In this document: positions 38,189 to 47,410 of the stretch, piece by piece
How positions within the stretch are numbered: the first letter of the stretch is position 1
How the letters are laid out: each line of letters opens with the position of its first letter
The notes under the pieces: model-generated
Database searches by the model: none
Seen by the model: the letters and a program-made list of their open reading frames with translations, nothing else
What the model was told of the DNA's origin: nothing
Position numbers and translations under genes: made by a program
Assembly (NCBI RefSeq): GCF_001469165.1
Contig: NZ_JABX01000024.1
Location: forward strand, 1 to 64,000
Length of the DNA stretch: 64,000 bases
Origin: Thiohalocapsa sp. ML1
GTDB lineage: Bacteria > Pseudomonadota > Gammaproteobacteria > Chromatiales > Chromatiaceae
Reading direction: 5' to 3'

Positions 38189-38369
38189 GCGGCGGTGTCG
38201 ATGCCCTACAAGACCAACCCCCGTCGCGGCTCAAGCCCGGGCTGTCGCTATCGACGGTGAGCGACAGCGCACGACACAAGGGTTTCGCACTTCGGCGCCG
38301 CTTGAGCTAAATGCGGTTAGGGGCTGAGGTATCCCCACAAAATCGGCCTGGACAGCCGAGCCGCCACGG

Positions 38370-38582
38370 ACTGGGAGCGCCGGCTTTCCAGCCGGCTTCG
38401 CGCGCCGGGGGCTCGATGCCCCCGGCGCGCGATCGACTGCTGCGCTGGAGCAGGTCGACTGCCCATGCCGCGCCGCCGGGCGGGCGACTGCGCTTGTGCC
38501 CTTGTGCCAGCCCAGGCGACGCCGACGCGGCATCGAGCCGCGACGGCGCCGAGCCGGCTGGAAAGCCGGCGCTCCCAGTCAG
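38370..38582. repeat. Large nested palindrome (BIME-like, RAYT family)
   Basis: An outer pair GGGAGCGCCGGCTTTCCAGC / GCTGGAAAGCCGGCGCTCCC encloses a perfect inner hairpin GCGCGCCGGGGGC-TCGAT-GCCCCCGGCGCGC and a second GCGCTGG/CCAGC element. The same modules make up the arrays flanking the transposase at 62-63.5 kb. The rest of 38189-38790 shows no gene. Confidence 0.88.
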
Positions 38583-38790
38583 CCGCGCGTCGGCGAAACG
38601 GCTGGGATTCCGGTCCCGATCTCAGGTCGGAGGGATGCACTGAGCCCCTGCTTTTTTGGTTCTAAAACCTGGGGATAGCCCAGGGTTAGGGGTAGAGTTT
38701 CGATTTCGATTTCGAGCCCGATCAGGCACTAACCTGGGGCGAGATGTTTTAGACTCGCAGCTTTGCTGACTTGAGTAAGTGCAGCGACCC

Positions 38791-39546
38791 ATGGCAACCC
38801 CCGCGGACATTGTCGAGCGCGCCCTGATGCCTGCCGAGCTGGCGGAGCGGATGCCGCACGCCCGTTTACTGCTCAGCGACGAGCCGCAGATGGAATCCCC
38901 GGAACACGACGAACAGCTCGCGCTGCTGACCTCGACGCTGCAATGGGCCTGGCGGGAGCGCAGCGGCTTCTTCATCGGTGCCAATCTGTCCATCTACTAC
39001 GACCGCAACGAGCTGACCCGCCGACGCTTTTGCGGACCGGACCTGTTTGTTGTCAACGCGGCGGAGCCCGCCAAACGCAACTCCTGGGTGGTCTGGGAAG
39101 AGGGCGGGCGCTATCCGGACCTGATCATCGAGCTGTTGTCCAACAGCACCGCGGCGACGGACCGCAATGGCAAGAAGCGGCTCTACCAAGATGTCTTCCG
39201 CACCCCGGAATACTTCTGGTTCCACCCAATCACGCTGGAATTCGAAGGGTTTCGGCTCTCGGCCGAGCACCGCTACGAGCCGATCCCGCCCGACGCCAGC
39301 GGCCATCGGCTGAGCGAGGCCCTGCAGATGCGCCTCGGCGTGCACGAGCGCCAGCTTCGCTTCTTCGACCTGGACGGCGCGCTGATCCCGACACCGGCGG
39401 AAAGCGCCTTGCAGGAACAAGCCAAAGCCGAGGCCCAACGTCAGATCGCCGAGGCTGAGCGCACACGCGCCGACGCCGAGCGCCAGCGCGCCGACGCGCT
39501 CGCGGAGCGCCTACGCGCCGCCGGACTGGACCCCGGTGAGAAGTAG
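38791..39546 (+). CDS. Uma2-family (DUF820) restriction-endonuclease-fold protein
   Basis: A 251-residue protein with a PD-(D/E)XK-like core: RFCGPDLFVVN, then YPDLIIELLSNSTAATDRNG and KKRLYQDVFRTPEYFWFHP. These proteins are abundant in cyanobacteria and purple bacteria, and nuclease activity is inferred rather than shown for most. The last ~50 residues form a strongly charged coiled coil with AEAERTRADAERQRADA heptads, common in this family. The ATG at 38791 is chosen over one four codons upstream because it aligns with the family's short leader. Confidence 0.85.
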   Translation: MATPADIVERALMPAELAERMPHARLLLSDEPQMESPEHDEQLALLTSTLQWAWRERSGFFIGANLSIYYDRNELTRRRFCGPDLFVVNAAEPAKRNSWVVWEEGGRYPDLIIELLSNSTAATDRNGKKRLYQDVFRTPEYFWFHPITLEFEGFRLSAEHRYEPIPPDASGHRLSEALQMRLGVHERQLRFFDLDGALIPTPAESALQEQAKAEAQRQIAEAERTRADAERQRADALAERLRAAGLDPGEK

Positions 39547-39568
39547 CCCGAGGGCCGAGCATGTCGCT

Positions 39569-39730
39569 CACCCTTCAAACTTCACCCTTCAAACTTCACC
39601 CTTCAAACTTCACCCTTCAAACTTCACCCTTCAAACTTCACCCTTCACCCTTCACCCTTCACCCTTCACCCTTCACCCTTCAAACTTCACCCTTCACCCT
39701 TCAAACTTCAAACTTCAAACTTCAAACTTC
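39569..39730. repeat. Heptanucleotide microsatellite (CTTCAAA / CTTCACC)
   Basis: About 23 consecutive 7-bp units, a mixture of CTTCAAA and CTTCACC, between the convergent Uma2 gene and potI. The final units encode the last residues and stop codon of potI on the minus strand. Confidence 0.95.
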
Positions 39731-40524
39731 TCTCCCCTCTCTCGCATCGTCAACGCCGCAACAACCACCGCCAGCGTCACCAGCGCAACGATCACCGTCG
39801 CGAGCGCGTTGATCTGCGGCGACACGCCCATGCGCACGCTGGCGTAGATGACCATCGGCAAGGTGGTCGAGCCGGGGCCGGAGACGAAGCTTGCGATGAC
39901 CAGATCATCCAGCGACAGCGTGAAGGCGAGCAGCCAGCCGGACAGGAGCGCCGGCGCAATCAGTGGCAGCGTAATGGTGCGATACACCGTCAGCGGGCGG
40001 GCGCCCAAGTCCATCGCCGCCTCCTCCAGCGAACGGTCCATCTGCGCCAGCCGCGCGCGCACCACCACGGCCACGTAGGCCATGCTGAAGGTGATATGCG
40101 CAATCGCGATGGTGGTAAAGCCGCGCCCGTCCGGCCAGCCGATGACTTGCTGCATCGCCACGAACAGCAGCAGCAGCGACAGGCCGATGATGACATCCGG
40201 CATCACCAGCGGCGCGGTGAGCAACAGCTCGAAGCCCGTCCGCCCGCGAAAGCGCCCGTGGCGCACCAGCGCATTGGCGGCCAGCGTGCCCAGGATCACG
40301 GCGAAGGTCGCGTTGACGGCGGCAATGCGCACGCTGAGCCACGCGGCATCGAGCAGTTGGCGGTTGGCGAGCAGCTCGCCGTACCACTTCACGGAGAAGC
40401 CGGACCAGACCGTCACCAGCCTTGATTCATTGAACGAGTAGACGATGAGCAACAGCACCGGCACGTACAGGAAGGCATAGCCGAAGCCGAGCACGGCCAG
40501 CAGTGGCCAGCGCCTGCGCTTCAT
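39715..40524 (-). CDS. potI: Putrescine/spermidine ABC permease, PotI/PotC type
   Basis: A 269-residue inner-membrane permease with six hydrophobic helices and the EAA loop RSLEEAAMDLGARPLTVYRTI that docks with the ATPase. The family phrase SGWLLAFTLSLDDLVIASF is present. Fourth gene of a potF-potG-potH-potI set transcribed on the minus strand; the start overlaps potH by ATGA. The C-terminal KFEV and stop are written by the heptamer microsatellite, so repeat slippage would change the tail. Confidence 0.92.
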   Translation of the reverse strand: MKRRRWPLLAVLGFGYAFLYVPVLLLIVYSFNESRLVTVWSGFSVKWYGELLANRQLLDAAWLSVRIAAVNATFAVILGTLAANALVRHGRFRGRTGFELLLTAPLVMPDVIIGLSLLLLFVAMQQVIGWPDGRGFTTIAIAHITFSMAYVAVVVRARLAQMDRSLEEAAMDLGARPLTVYRTITLPLIAPALLSGWLLAFTLSLDDLVIASFVSGPGSTTLPMVIYASVRMGVSPQINALATVIVALVTLAVVVAALTMRERGEKFEV

Positions 40525-41438
40525 CGGGTGTGCGCCTCGGCCGCGTCGTCGAGCCGCTGTCCCAGCCGCTGCATCAGCACGAAGGGCACCACCAGGAGCG
40601 CGAGCAGCACCACGGCGAGCGCCGAGGCCAGCGGCCAGTCCTTGTTCGAGAAAAACTCGGTCCAGAGCATCTTGCCCACCATGAGGCTTTGCGGCCCGCC
40701 CAGCAGGTCCGGTATCACGAATTCGCCCACCACCGGAATGAACACGAGCATGCTGCCGGCGATGATGCCGGGCAAGGACAGCGGCAGCGTGATCTTGAGA
40801 AACGCGCGCCAGGGCCGGCAGCCCAAGTCCGCCGCCGCCTCCAGCAGGCTGAAGTCGAGCCGGGTCAGGTTCGCGTACAGCGGCAGGATCATGAACGGCA
40901 GATAGGAATACACCACGCCGATGTAGACCGCGAGCTGGGTGTGCAGGATCGCGAGCGGCTCGTTGATGACGCCGAGCCACATCAGGAAGTTGTTGAGCAG
41001 CCCGTTCTGCTTCAAGATGCCCATCCAGGCGTAGACGCGGATCAGGAACGAGGTCCAGAACGGCAGCACGATGAGCAGCAGCAATGGCACCCGCCAGCGC
41101 GCGCTGCTGGTGGCGATGGCATAGGCCATCGGATAGCCGAGGAGCAAGCACAGCACCGTGCAGACGAGCGCGACGAGCAGCGAATTGAGAAAGGCGGCGA
41201 GGTAAAGCTCGTCCTGCACCACCAGCATGAAGTTCTGGAAGTTGAGCTGGACCGCGAGCACGCCGTCGCCAACCCATTCCCACAGCGCGGTATAGGGCGG
41301 CTGCGCCAGCGCCGGCTCCGCGATGCTGATGCGCAGCACGATGGCGAACGGCAACAAGAAGAACAGGCCGAGCCACAGGTACGGCACGCCGATGTTGACG
41401 AGTCGGCTCAGGCGGCGTCGCGGGTGAGGCAAGGTCAT
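40521..41438 (-). CDS. potH: Putrescine/spermidine ABC permease, PotH/PotB type
   Basis: A 305-residue permease: an N-terminal helix PYLWLGLFFLLPFAIVLRIS, an extended periplasmic loop, five further helices, and the EAA loop LLEAAADLGCRPWRAFLKIT. Signature FIPVVGEFVIPDLLGG is typical of PotH/PotB. Partner of PotI in forming the channel. It is separated from potG by 200 bp that hold a dispersed repeat. Confidence 0.92.
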   Translation of the reverse strand: MTLPHPRRRLSRLVNIGVPYLWLGLFFLLPFAIVLRISIAEPALAQPPYTALWEWVGDGVLAVQLNFQNFMLVVQDELYLAAFLNSLLVALVCTVLCLLLGYPMAYAIATSSARWRVPLLLLIVLPFWTSFLIRVYAWMGILKQNGLLNNFLMWLGVINEPLAILHTQLAVYIGVVYSYLPFMILPLYANLTRLDFSLLEAAADLGCRPWRAFLKITLPLSLPGIIAGSMLVFIPVVGEFVIPDLLGGPQSLMVGKMLWTEFFSNKDWPLASALAVVLLALLVVPFVLMQRLGQRLDDAAEAHTR

Positions 41439-41483
41439 TGCGGCGATGAGTGGAGAATTGCGCTAGGTATCGCTATCGACGAA

Positions 41484-41568
41484 AAAGGGCCGAGGGCCAA
41501 GGGCCGAGGACGGCTCCCTTGGCCCTTGGCCCTTGGCCCAATGCGCCAACGAGCGGGCTGCGAAATGG
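41484..41568. repeat. GGGCCGAGGGCC hairpin repeat inside the pot operon
   Basis: AAAAAGGGCCGAGGGCC...GGCCCTTGGCCC hairpin followed by CAATGCGCCAACGAGCGGG, matching modules at 31.65 and 53.8 kb. It occupies the potG-potH gap. Confidence 0.85.
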
Positions 41569-41638
41569 CGATCGCGATCGGGATGGCGATGTTGTCGTGG
41601 ATTGCATGGTTGTTTCGCCGCCGGTGGGTGAGGCGGGG

Positions 41639-42790
41639 CTACTCCGGCAGGACCACGCCGCTGGTGGGCGCCCACTCCATCGCCACCTCCTGCTCCCAGG
41701 TCAGCGCCTGCTCGGTGCGCGGCTGGATGTTGGTCAGGGTCATCTCGACGATGCGCGAGCTCGGGTCGGCGCGCTCGCCGACGCGCACCCGGTAGATCGA
41801 CACGTCGCCGAGATAGGCAATGTCCTCGACCACGCCCTTGAGCTGGTTGACACCATCCTCGCGATAGTCGGCGCAGGGGCGGATCTTCTCCGGGCGCACG
41901 GCCACGGTCACCGGCGTGCCGAGCGCCAGCGGATACAGGCAGCGCATGCGCATGCTGCGGCCGAGGCGGCTCTGCACCAGCACTTGGTCTCCGTCTAGGG
42001 CCGCCACCTTGCCCTCGAACAGGTTCACCGAGCCGATGAAGCGCGCGACGAAGCGGCTGTTGGGGTATTCATAGATGGCCGTCGGGGTGTCCACCTGCAT
42101 GATGCGCCCCACGTCCATGACGGCGATGCGGGTGGACATCGTCATCGCCTCTTCCTGGTCGTGCGTGACGGTGACGAAGGTGATGCCGAGCCGCTCCTGC
42201 AGGTTCACCAGCTCGAACTGGGTGTTCTCGCGCAGGCGCTTGTCGAGCGCGCCGAGGGGCTCGTCGAGCAGCAGGAGCTTCGGGTGCCGGGCCAGGCTGC
42301 GGGCAAGCGCCACGCGCTGGCGCTGGCCGCCGGAGAGCTGGTCGGGCTTGCGCTTGCGCAGCTCCTCGACCTTGAGCAGCGCGAGCAGCTCGCCGACGCG
42401 CTCCGCTCGCTCGGCGCGCGGCATCCGGTCCTGCTTCAGCCCGAAGGCGACGTTCTGCTCTACGCTCATGTGCGGGAACAGCGCATAGGACTGGAACATC
42501 ATGTTCACGGGCCGCGCATAGGGCGGGATGTCCGTCACGTCGGTGCCGTCGATGTAGATGCGCCCGAGCGTCGGTTGTTCGAAACCGCCCAGCAGTCGCA
42601 ACAGCGTGGACTTGCCGCAGCCGGAGCTGCCGAGCAGCGAGAAGAACTCGCCCTGGTAGATGTTCAGGCTGACGTCGTCGACGGCATAGACATCGCCGAA
42701 CTTCTTCGTGACCCGCTCGATGCGCACATAGGGGGCGGCCTCAGGGTCCTGCCAGGGCTCCAGCGTGCGGCGCTGATCCGGGATGGCCAT
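41639..42790 (-). CDS. potG: Polyamine ABC transporter ATPase PotG/PotA type
   Basis: A 383-residue ATPase energising polyamine uptake. Walker A is LLGSSGCGKSTLLRLLGGFE, the signature is QLSGGQRQRVALARSLARHP, Walker B is LLLLDEPLGALD and the switch His is in VTHDQEEAMTMS. A C-terminal TOBE domain (residues ~290-375) should regulate activity. It lies 42 bp downstream of potF. Confidence 0.94.
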   Translation of the reverse strand: MAIPDQRRTLEPWQDPEAAPYVRIERVTKKFGDVYAVDDVSLNIYQGEFFSLLGSSGCGKSTLLRLLGGFEQPTLGRIYIDGTDVTDIPPYARPVNMMFQSYALFPHMSVEQNVAFGLKQDRMPRAERAERVGELLALLKVEELRKRKPDQLSGGQRQRVALARSLARHPKLLLLDEPLGALDKRLRENTQFELVNLQERLGITFVTVTHDQEEAMTMSTRIAVMDVGRIMQVDTPTAIYEYPNSRFVARFIGSVNLFEGKVAALDGDQVLVQSRLGRSMRMRCLYPLALGTPVTVAVRPEKIRPCADYREDGVNQLKGVVEDIAYLGDVSIYRVRVGERADPSSRIVEMTLTNIQPRTEQALTWEQEVAMEWAPTSGVVLPE

Positions 42791-42832
42791 GGCGATGCCG
42801 GCTGGCGTGACCGGGCTATGGCGGGCGCCGGC

Positions 42833-43933
42833 TCAGCGCTGCGCCTTGATGCGCGTGAAGCGACGGTTGAGATCGCGGATGTCGCGGTCGCTGCGCTCGC
42901 TCGGCACGAATAGCCGCGCCTTCACCTCGGGCGGCGGGTAGATGCCGGGGTCTTCGCGCAGCTCCTCCTCCAGCAGCGACGTCGCGGCGAGGTTGGGGTT
43001 GGCGTAGTAGACGTAGTCGGACACGTCCGCGATCACCTGCGGCTGCAGCAGGTGGGCGATGAAGGCGTGCGCCGCATCCGGGTGCGGTGCGTCCTTGGGA
43101 ATCGCCATCACATCAGTCCACAGCGCGGCGCCCTCGCGCGGGATAACGTAGGCGATCTCCACAGCGTTGCCCGCTTCCTCCGCACGGCTCTGCGCCTGCA
43201 GCACATCGCCCGAATAGCCCATCGCGACACAGAGGTCGCCGTTGGCGAGGTCGCTTTGGTACTGCGAGGAATGGAAGTAGCGGATGTTCGGATGGATCTC
43301 GTTCAACAGCGTCGTCGCGGCCTCCAGGTCCGCCTTGTCGAGGCTGTTCGGGTCCTTGCCCAGGTATGCCAGTGCCGCCGAGAACACCTCGGTCGGGTCG
43401 TCCAGCAGGCTGATGCCGCAGTCCTTGAGCTTTGCGGACTGCGCCGGATCGAACACCAGCGCCCAGGTGTCGAGCGGCGCGTCTGCGCCGAGGGCCGCGC
43501 GCACCTTGCCGACGTTGATGCCGAGCCCGGAGGTGCCCCACATGTACGGCACCACGTGGGCGTTGTCTGGGTCGATCTTGGCCAGGCTCTGCATGATCGC
43601 CGGGTCGAGGTCGTCCAGCCCCGGCAGCTTCGACTTGTCGAGCGGCAGGTACAGCCCGGCCGCGATATGCCGCGCCGCGAAGGGCCGCGCGGTGGGGAAA
43701 ACCACGTCGTAGCCGCTGCTGCCGGCGAGGAGCTTGGCCTCCAGCACCTCGTTGGCGTCGTAGAGGTCCAGCACCGGTCGAATGCCGCTGGCCTGCTGGA
43801 AGCCCGAGAGGGTGTCCGCGGCGAAGTAGTCGTTCCAGTTGTAGACGTGCACGCTGTCCTCGGCAGCCGCAACGGCGGCAGCGCCGAGCAGCAGGGATGC
43901 GAGTGCGACGCGAAGCAGGGGCAGACTAGGCAA
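42833..43933 (-). CDS. potF: Polyamine-binding periplasmic protein PotF type
   Basis: A 366-residue periplasmic binding protein. The N-terminal signal peptide (PLLRVALASLLLGAAAVAAA) precedes the mature start DSVHVYNWNDYF, a phrase typical of PotF/PotD. YVYYANPNLAA and the tryptophan- and aspartate-containing pocket segments are present. I prefer the TTG at 43931-43933 because GGAG lies 7 bases upstream and the signal peptide begins there; an ATG at 43996 would add 21 residues without a signal-like character. First gene of the pot set. Confidence 0.88.
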   Translation of the reverse strand: MPSLPLLRVALASLLLGAAAVAAAEDSVHVYNWNDYFAADTLSGFQQASGIRPVLDLYDANEVLEAKLLAGSSGYDVVFPTARPFAARHIAAGLYLPLDKSKLPGLDDLDPAIMQSLAKIDPDNAHVVPYMWGTSGLGINVGKVRAALGADAPLDTWALVFDPAQSAKLKDCGISLLDDPTEVFSAALAYLGKDPNSLDKADLEAATTLLNEIHPNIRYFHSSQYQSDLANGDLCVAMGYSGDVLQAQSRAEEAGNAVEIAYVIPREGAALWTDVMAIPKDAPHPDAAHAFIAHLLQPQVIADVSDYVYYANPNLAATSLLEEELREDPGIYPPPEVKARLFVPSERSDRDIRDLNRRFTRIKAQR

Positions 43934-44107
43934 CGCAATTCTCCGTTCGGGCTGACGCGCGCATGCTAATGCATGAGCCGGCCCGCCCGAAAGCACAATC
44001 GAGCGTCGGCATGGTCTGCTGAGCCCGGCCGAGGCCGCGGACCGCTGCCCCGGGGCGCTGGTTGTGCCGACGCACGCTGGGTGAATCGGCGCGACGGCGC
44101 GCCTGTG

Positions 44108-45859
44108 TCAGGCAACCCGCTGGGCCGGCTGCCGGTCGGTGGCGTCCGGGTGGGGGCTCGGCGCTTGGGTGTCGGCATCGCTGTCGGTGGGTAGATCGGC
44201 GGCCTGCAGCGACCAGTGGACGACGAGGTTCAGCATGCGCATGGTGGCGCCGATGGACGCGAAGACCTGGTTCGCGTGCACGCCGCGGGTCTTGAACTCG
44301 CCCTGGGGCTTGCCGGCGACATAGCGGCCGGCGAGCTTGCCGAGCTCCGGGACCTGCCCTTGCGGGTAGCCGGGGGCCTCACTGCCGGGCGCGGTGGCCG
44401 GTCCGGGCGGCGGCGCGCCGGGGCTGCCGCGGTGCGCCCAGGTGATGGTGCATTCCACCAGCGCATCGGTGCGACCGCCCTTGGGGATGCGCACCTCGTA
44501 GTCCACGAGCCGCGGCAGGGTCAGACCCTCGCGCTCCGTGATGACGCCGAGCGCCTTGTTGAAGGCGTCGAAGCCGCCGGTGCCGCTGCCGGCGGCGGTG
44601 TGCACGCGGTCCTGGAGCTTGAGCTTGAGGCTCGCGGTGGACTCCAGGCCCAGGCTGGATGAGACATTGCAGGCAATGAGCTCCGCGTGCTGGTAGTCGC
44701 CCTGGTCCAGCACCTCGGCGATGATGAAGGGTAGGTCCTCGAAGGTGATGCGCTTTTTCGAGTCCCCGAGCTCGACGATGCGCGCGAGCACCTTGCGCTG
44801 CTGCTCCTCGGACAGGGTCAGGCCGAGCCGCTCCAGGTTCTTGGCCAGCGACGCCTTGCCCGCGAGCTTGCCGAGCGCATAGATGCGCCGGCGGCCGAAG
44901 CGCTCGGGCGACACCCGGGTCACGTACAGGCTGCCCTTGTGGTCGCCATCGGCGTGGATGCCGGCGGTCTGCGTGAACACGTCCTCGCCGACAATCGGCG
45001 CGTTGTCGGCGATGCGCTTGCCGGAGAAGTACTGCACCAGCTCGCTGACGCGGGCGAGGTGCTGCTCCTGGATGCGCAGATCCATGCCGAGCTGGTCGCG
45101 CAGATTGACGGCGACCTCCGCCAGCGACGCGTTGCCGGCGCGCTCGCCCAGGCAGTTCACGGTGCAATGCACGGCGGCGGCGCCGGCCTGCGCGGCGGCG
45201 ACGACGTTGGCCGTGGCAAGCCCGTAGTCGTTGTGCGGATGGAAGTCGAAGCGGCAGTCCGGAAAGCGCCGGATCATGTCCATGACGCCGGTGAAGACCC
45301 GCTCCGGCGTCATGACGCCGAGCGTATCGGGCAACATGAAGTGGCCGACGCCGGCGTCCCGCAGCCGCTCCATCAGCGCATAAACATAGCCCGAATCGTC
45401 GGCATAGCCGTTGGACCAGTCCTCCAGGTACAGATTCACCGCGAGCCCGCGCTCGCGAGCGAGCGCCACGTTGCGGCGCACGTCCTCGGCGTGGCCCTCC
45501 AGCGTCTTGCGCAACTGGGTCTCGCAGTGCTTGCGGCTGCCCTTGGCCAGCAAGTTCATGACGCTGCCGCCGGCGGCGCCGATCCAGTCGATGCTCTTGC
45601 CGTCATCGACGAAGCCGAGCACCTCCACGCGCCCGTCGAGCCCCCTGCCCCGCGCCCAGTCGATGATGCGCGCCACGGCCGCCTGCTCGCCGCGGGAGAC
45701 GCGGGCCGAGGCCACCTCGATGCGGTCCACGCGGATCAGCTCCAGCAGCGCCTGGGCGATCTGCGCCTTCTCGTCCGGCGAGAAGGACACGCCTTGGGTC
45801 TGCTCGCCGTCGCGCAGCGTGGTGTCGAGGATGAGGATGCGGTCTTGCTGGTCGGTCAT
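44108..45859 (-). CDS. cimA: (R)-citramalate synthase, Leptospira type
   Basis: A 583-residue enzyme condensing pyruvate and acetyl-CoA to citramalate, a threonine-independent entry to isoleucine. The catalytic TIM barrel starts ILDTTLRDGEQTQGVSFSPD and contains VEVLGFVDDGKSIDWI, NLYLEDWSNGYADDSGYVY, DFHPHNDYGLATANVV and NCLGERAGNASLAEV. A LeuA-like regulatory domain occupies residues ~410-580. The ARVSRGE and EDWSNG segments match my recollection of Leptospira CimA more than LeuA. A proline- and glycine-rich insert (~475-500) and a tail rich in D, P and T are extra. The ATG at 45859 is chosen. Confidence 0.85.
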   Translation of the reverse strand: MTDQQDRILILDTTLRDGEQTQGVSFSPDEKAQIAQALLELIRVDRIEVASARVSRGEQAAVARIIDWARGRGLDGRVEVLGFVDDGKSIDWIGAAGGSVMNLLAKGSRKHCETQLRKTLEGHAEDVRRNVALARERGLAVNLYLEDWSNGYADDSGYVYALMERLRDAGVGHFMLPDTLGVMTPERVFTGVMDMIRRFPDCRFDFHPHNDYGLATANVVAAAQAGAAAVHCTVNCLGERAGNASLAEVAVNLRDQLGMDLRIQEQHLARVSELVQYFSGKRIADNAPIVGEDVFTQTAGIHADGDHKGSLYVTRVSPERFGRRRIYALGKLAGKASLAKNLERLGLTLSEEQQRKVLARIVELGDSKKRITFEDLPFIIAEVLDQGDYQHAELIACNVSSSLGLESTASLKLKLQDRVHTAAGSGTGGFDAFNKALGVITEREGLTLPRLVDYEVRIPKGGRTDALVECTITWAHRGSPGAPPPGPATAPGSEAPGYPQGQVPELGKLAGRYVAGKPQGEFKTRGVHANQVFASIGATMRMLNLVVHWSLQAADLPTDSDADTQAPSPHPDATDRQPAQRVA

Positions 45860-45949
45860 GCTGTGCGGATGTTGTTTTGGCGGCGGAGTTGAAGGTTGGT
45901 GTCGCATCGACGCAGACGGCCGAAGCCTGCGCTCGTGGTCGTTGTCGTG

Positions 45950-46014
45950 GTCGCGTAGCCAGGGCTTGGCGCCCTGATCCGGTCAGGCCAGGATGGCCTG
46001 ACGACGCAGTCGCC
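45950..46014. repeat. TCAGGCCAGGATGGCCTGA palindromic repeat, third copy
   Basis: CAGGGCTTGGCGCCCTG followed by TCAGGCCA-GGA-TGGCCTGA and CGACGCAGTCG, as in the pair at 12.1-12.25 kb. Confidence 0.8.
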
Positions 46015-46027
46015 GCGTCCGTGCCGC

Positions 46028-47410
46028 CTACCCGCCCAAGGTCGCGTCGATGTGCGCCCGCAGCGCAGCCTCGCTCGCGTCGAGCTCCGCGCAGCGCACC
46101 GGCTTGTCCATGAGCCCTTGCAGCGATGGCGGCGGCGGCGCCTCGCGGCCGATGGCCTCGCGCACGGCATCGACGAACTTGGCGGGGTGCGCGGTGGCGA
46201 GCACGACGGTGTCGGGTGCATCCGCCGAGGCCGCAGCACCCACCGCGGTGTGCGGGCAGAGGATATAACCGCTCGCAGCATAAGTGCTGCGAATCTGCGC
46301 GAGCGTCTCCGCATCGCTCACGGCCGCGGCACCGAAGTCCGCCTGCACCTGCCGGAGCTGTGCCGCATCGACGCGGAGGCTGCCGGTCCGGTCCAGATCG
46401 CCGAGCTTCTCGCGCACGGCGGCGGGGTCCTCGCCCAGCAGAAAGTACAGATAACGCTCGAAGTTCGACGCCACCTGGATGTCCATCGCCGGGCTCAGGG
46501 TCTGGAAGACCTCGCCCTTGGCGTATTCGCCGGTGGCCACGAACCGCGTGAGGATGTCGTTGCGGTTGGTCGCGATGACGAGCCGGTCGATGGGCAGCCC
46601 CATGCGCCGGGCGAGCCAGCCCGCGAACACATCGCCGAAATTCCCCGTCGGCACCGCAAAGCTGACCTTGCGTGCAGGGTCACCGCCGCTGATCCGGCCC
46701 CAGGCGTGGAAGTAATACACCGTCTGCGCCAGGATACGCAGCCAGTTGATGGAGTTGACGGCGCCGAGATGATGCCGATCCTTAAACGGCAGGTCCCGAA
46801 ACAGCGCTTTCACCAGGTGCTGGCAGTCGTCGAAGGTGCCGCGCACGGCGATGTTGTGGACGTTCGCGTCCAGCACCGTCGTCATCTGCCGCTCCTGCAC
46901 CGGCGACACGCGGCCCTGCGGGTGCAGGATGAAGATGTTGATGCGGGGCTTGCCGCGCACACCGTAGATGGCCGCGGAGCCCGTATCGCCGGACGTGGCA
47001 CCCAGAATATTGAGTGTGCCGCCGTCGCGCGCGAGCAGGTACTCGAACACGTTGCCGAGCAGTTGCAGCGCCACATCCTTGAACGCGGCCGTCGGGCCGT
47101 GGAACAGCTCCAGATAGGTGCGCCCGGCGGCCTCCTTGAGCGGCGTCACCTCCGGGTGCGCGAAGCCGGCATAAGAGCGCTCAATGAGCCCGGCGAGGTC
47201 ATCGCGCGGTATCTCGTCGCCGACGAAGGGCGTCAGCACGGCAAGCGCCAGCGCCTGGAACGGGAGCGCGGCCCAGTCGCGGAGCGTCGCCGCGTCCAAC
47301 TCCGGCAGCGCCGCCGGAACCAGCAGGCCGCCGTCGGTGCCCAAGCCCATCATCACGGCGTCGGCAAAGCCCACCGGCGCAACCCCGCCGCGGGTGCTGA
47401 TGTAGTGCAT
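46028..47410 (-). CDS. thrC: Threonine synthase
   Basis: A 460-residue PLP enzyme converting O-phosphohomoserine to threonine. Start MHYISTRGGVAPVGFADAVM, the PLP lysine in GPTAAFKDVALQLLGN, LGATSGDTGSAAIYGVRG, and the phosphate-binding AVPTGNFGDVFAGWLARRMG. It belongs to the long, E. coli/yeast-like class. It lies 168 bp upstream of cimA on the same strand, which pairs threonine synthesis with a threonine-bypassing isoleucine route. Confidence 0.96.
   Translation of the reverse strand: MHYISTRGGVAPVGFADAVMMGLGTDGGLLVPAALPELDAATLRDWAALPFQALALAVLTPFVGDEIPRDDLAGLIERSYAGFAHPEVTPLKEAAGRTYLELFHGPTAAFKDVALQLLGNVFEYLLARDGGTLNILGATSGDTGSAAIYGVRGKPRINIFILHPQGRVSPVQERQMTTVLDANVHNIAVRGTFDDCQHLVKALFRDLPFKDRHHLGAVNSINWLRILAQTVYYFHAWGRISGGDPARKVSFAVPTGNFGDVFAGWLARRMGLPIDRLVIATNRNDILTRFVATGEYAKGEVFQTLSPAMDIQVASNFERYLYFLLGEDPAAVREKLGDLDRTGSLRVDAAQLRQVQADFGAAAVSDAETLAQIRSTYAASGYILCPHTAVGAAASADAPDTVVLATAHPAKFVDAVREAIGREAPPPPSLQGLMDKPVRCAELDASEAALRAHIDATLGG

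Noticed and set aside
38403..38436. Rho-independent terminator after the TgpA-like gene
   Set aside because: The GC-rich perfect hairpin has no following U run and recurs in the RAYT arrays, so it is a repeat module.
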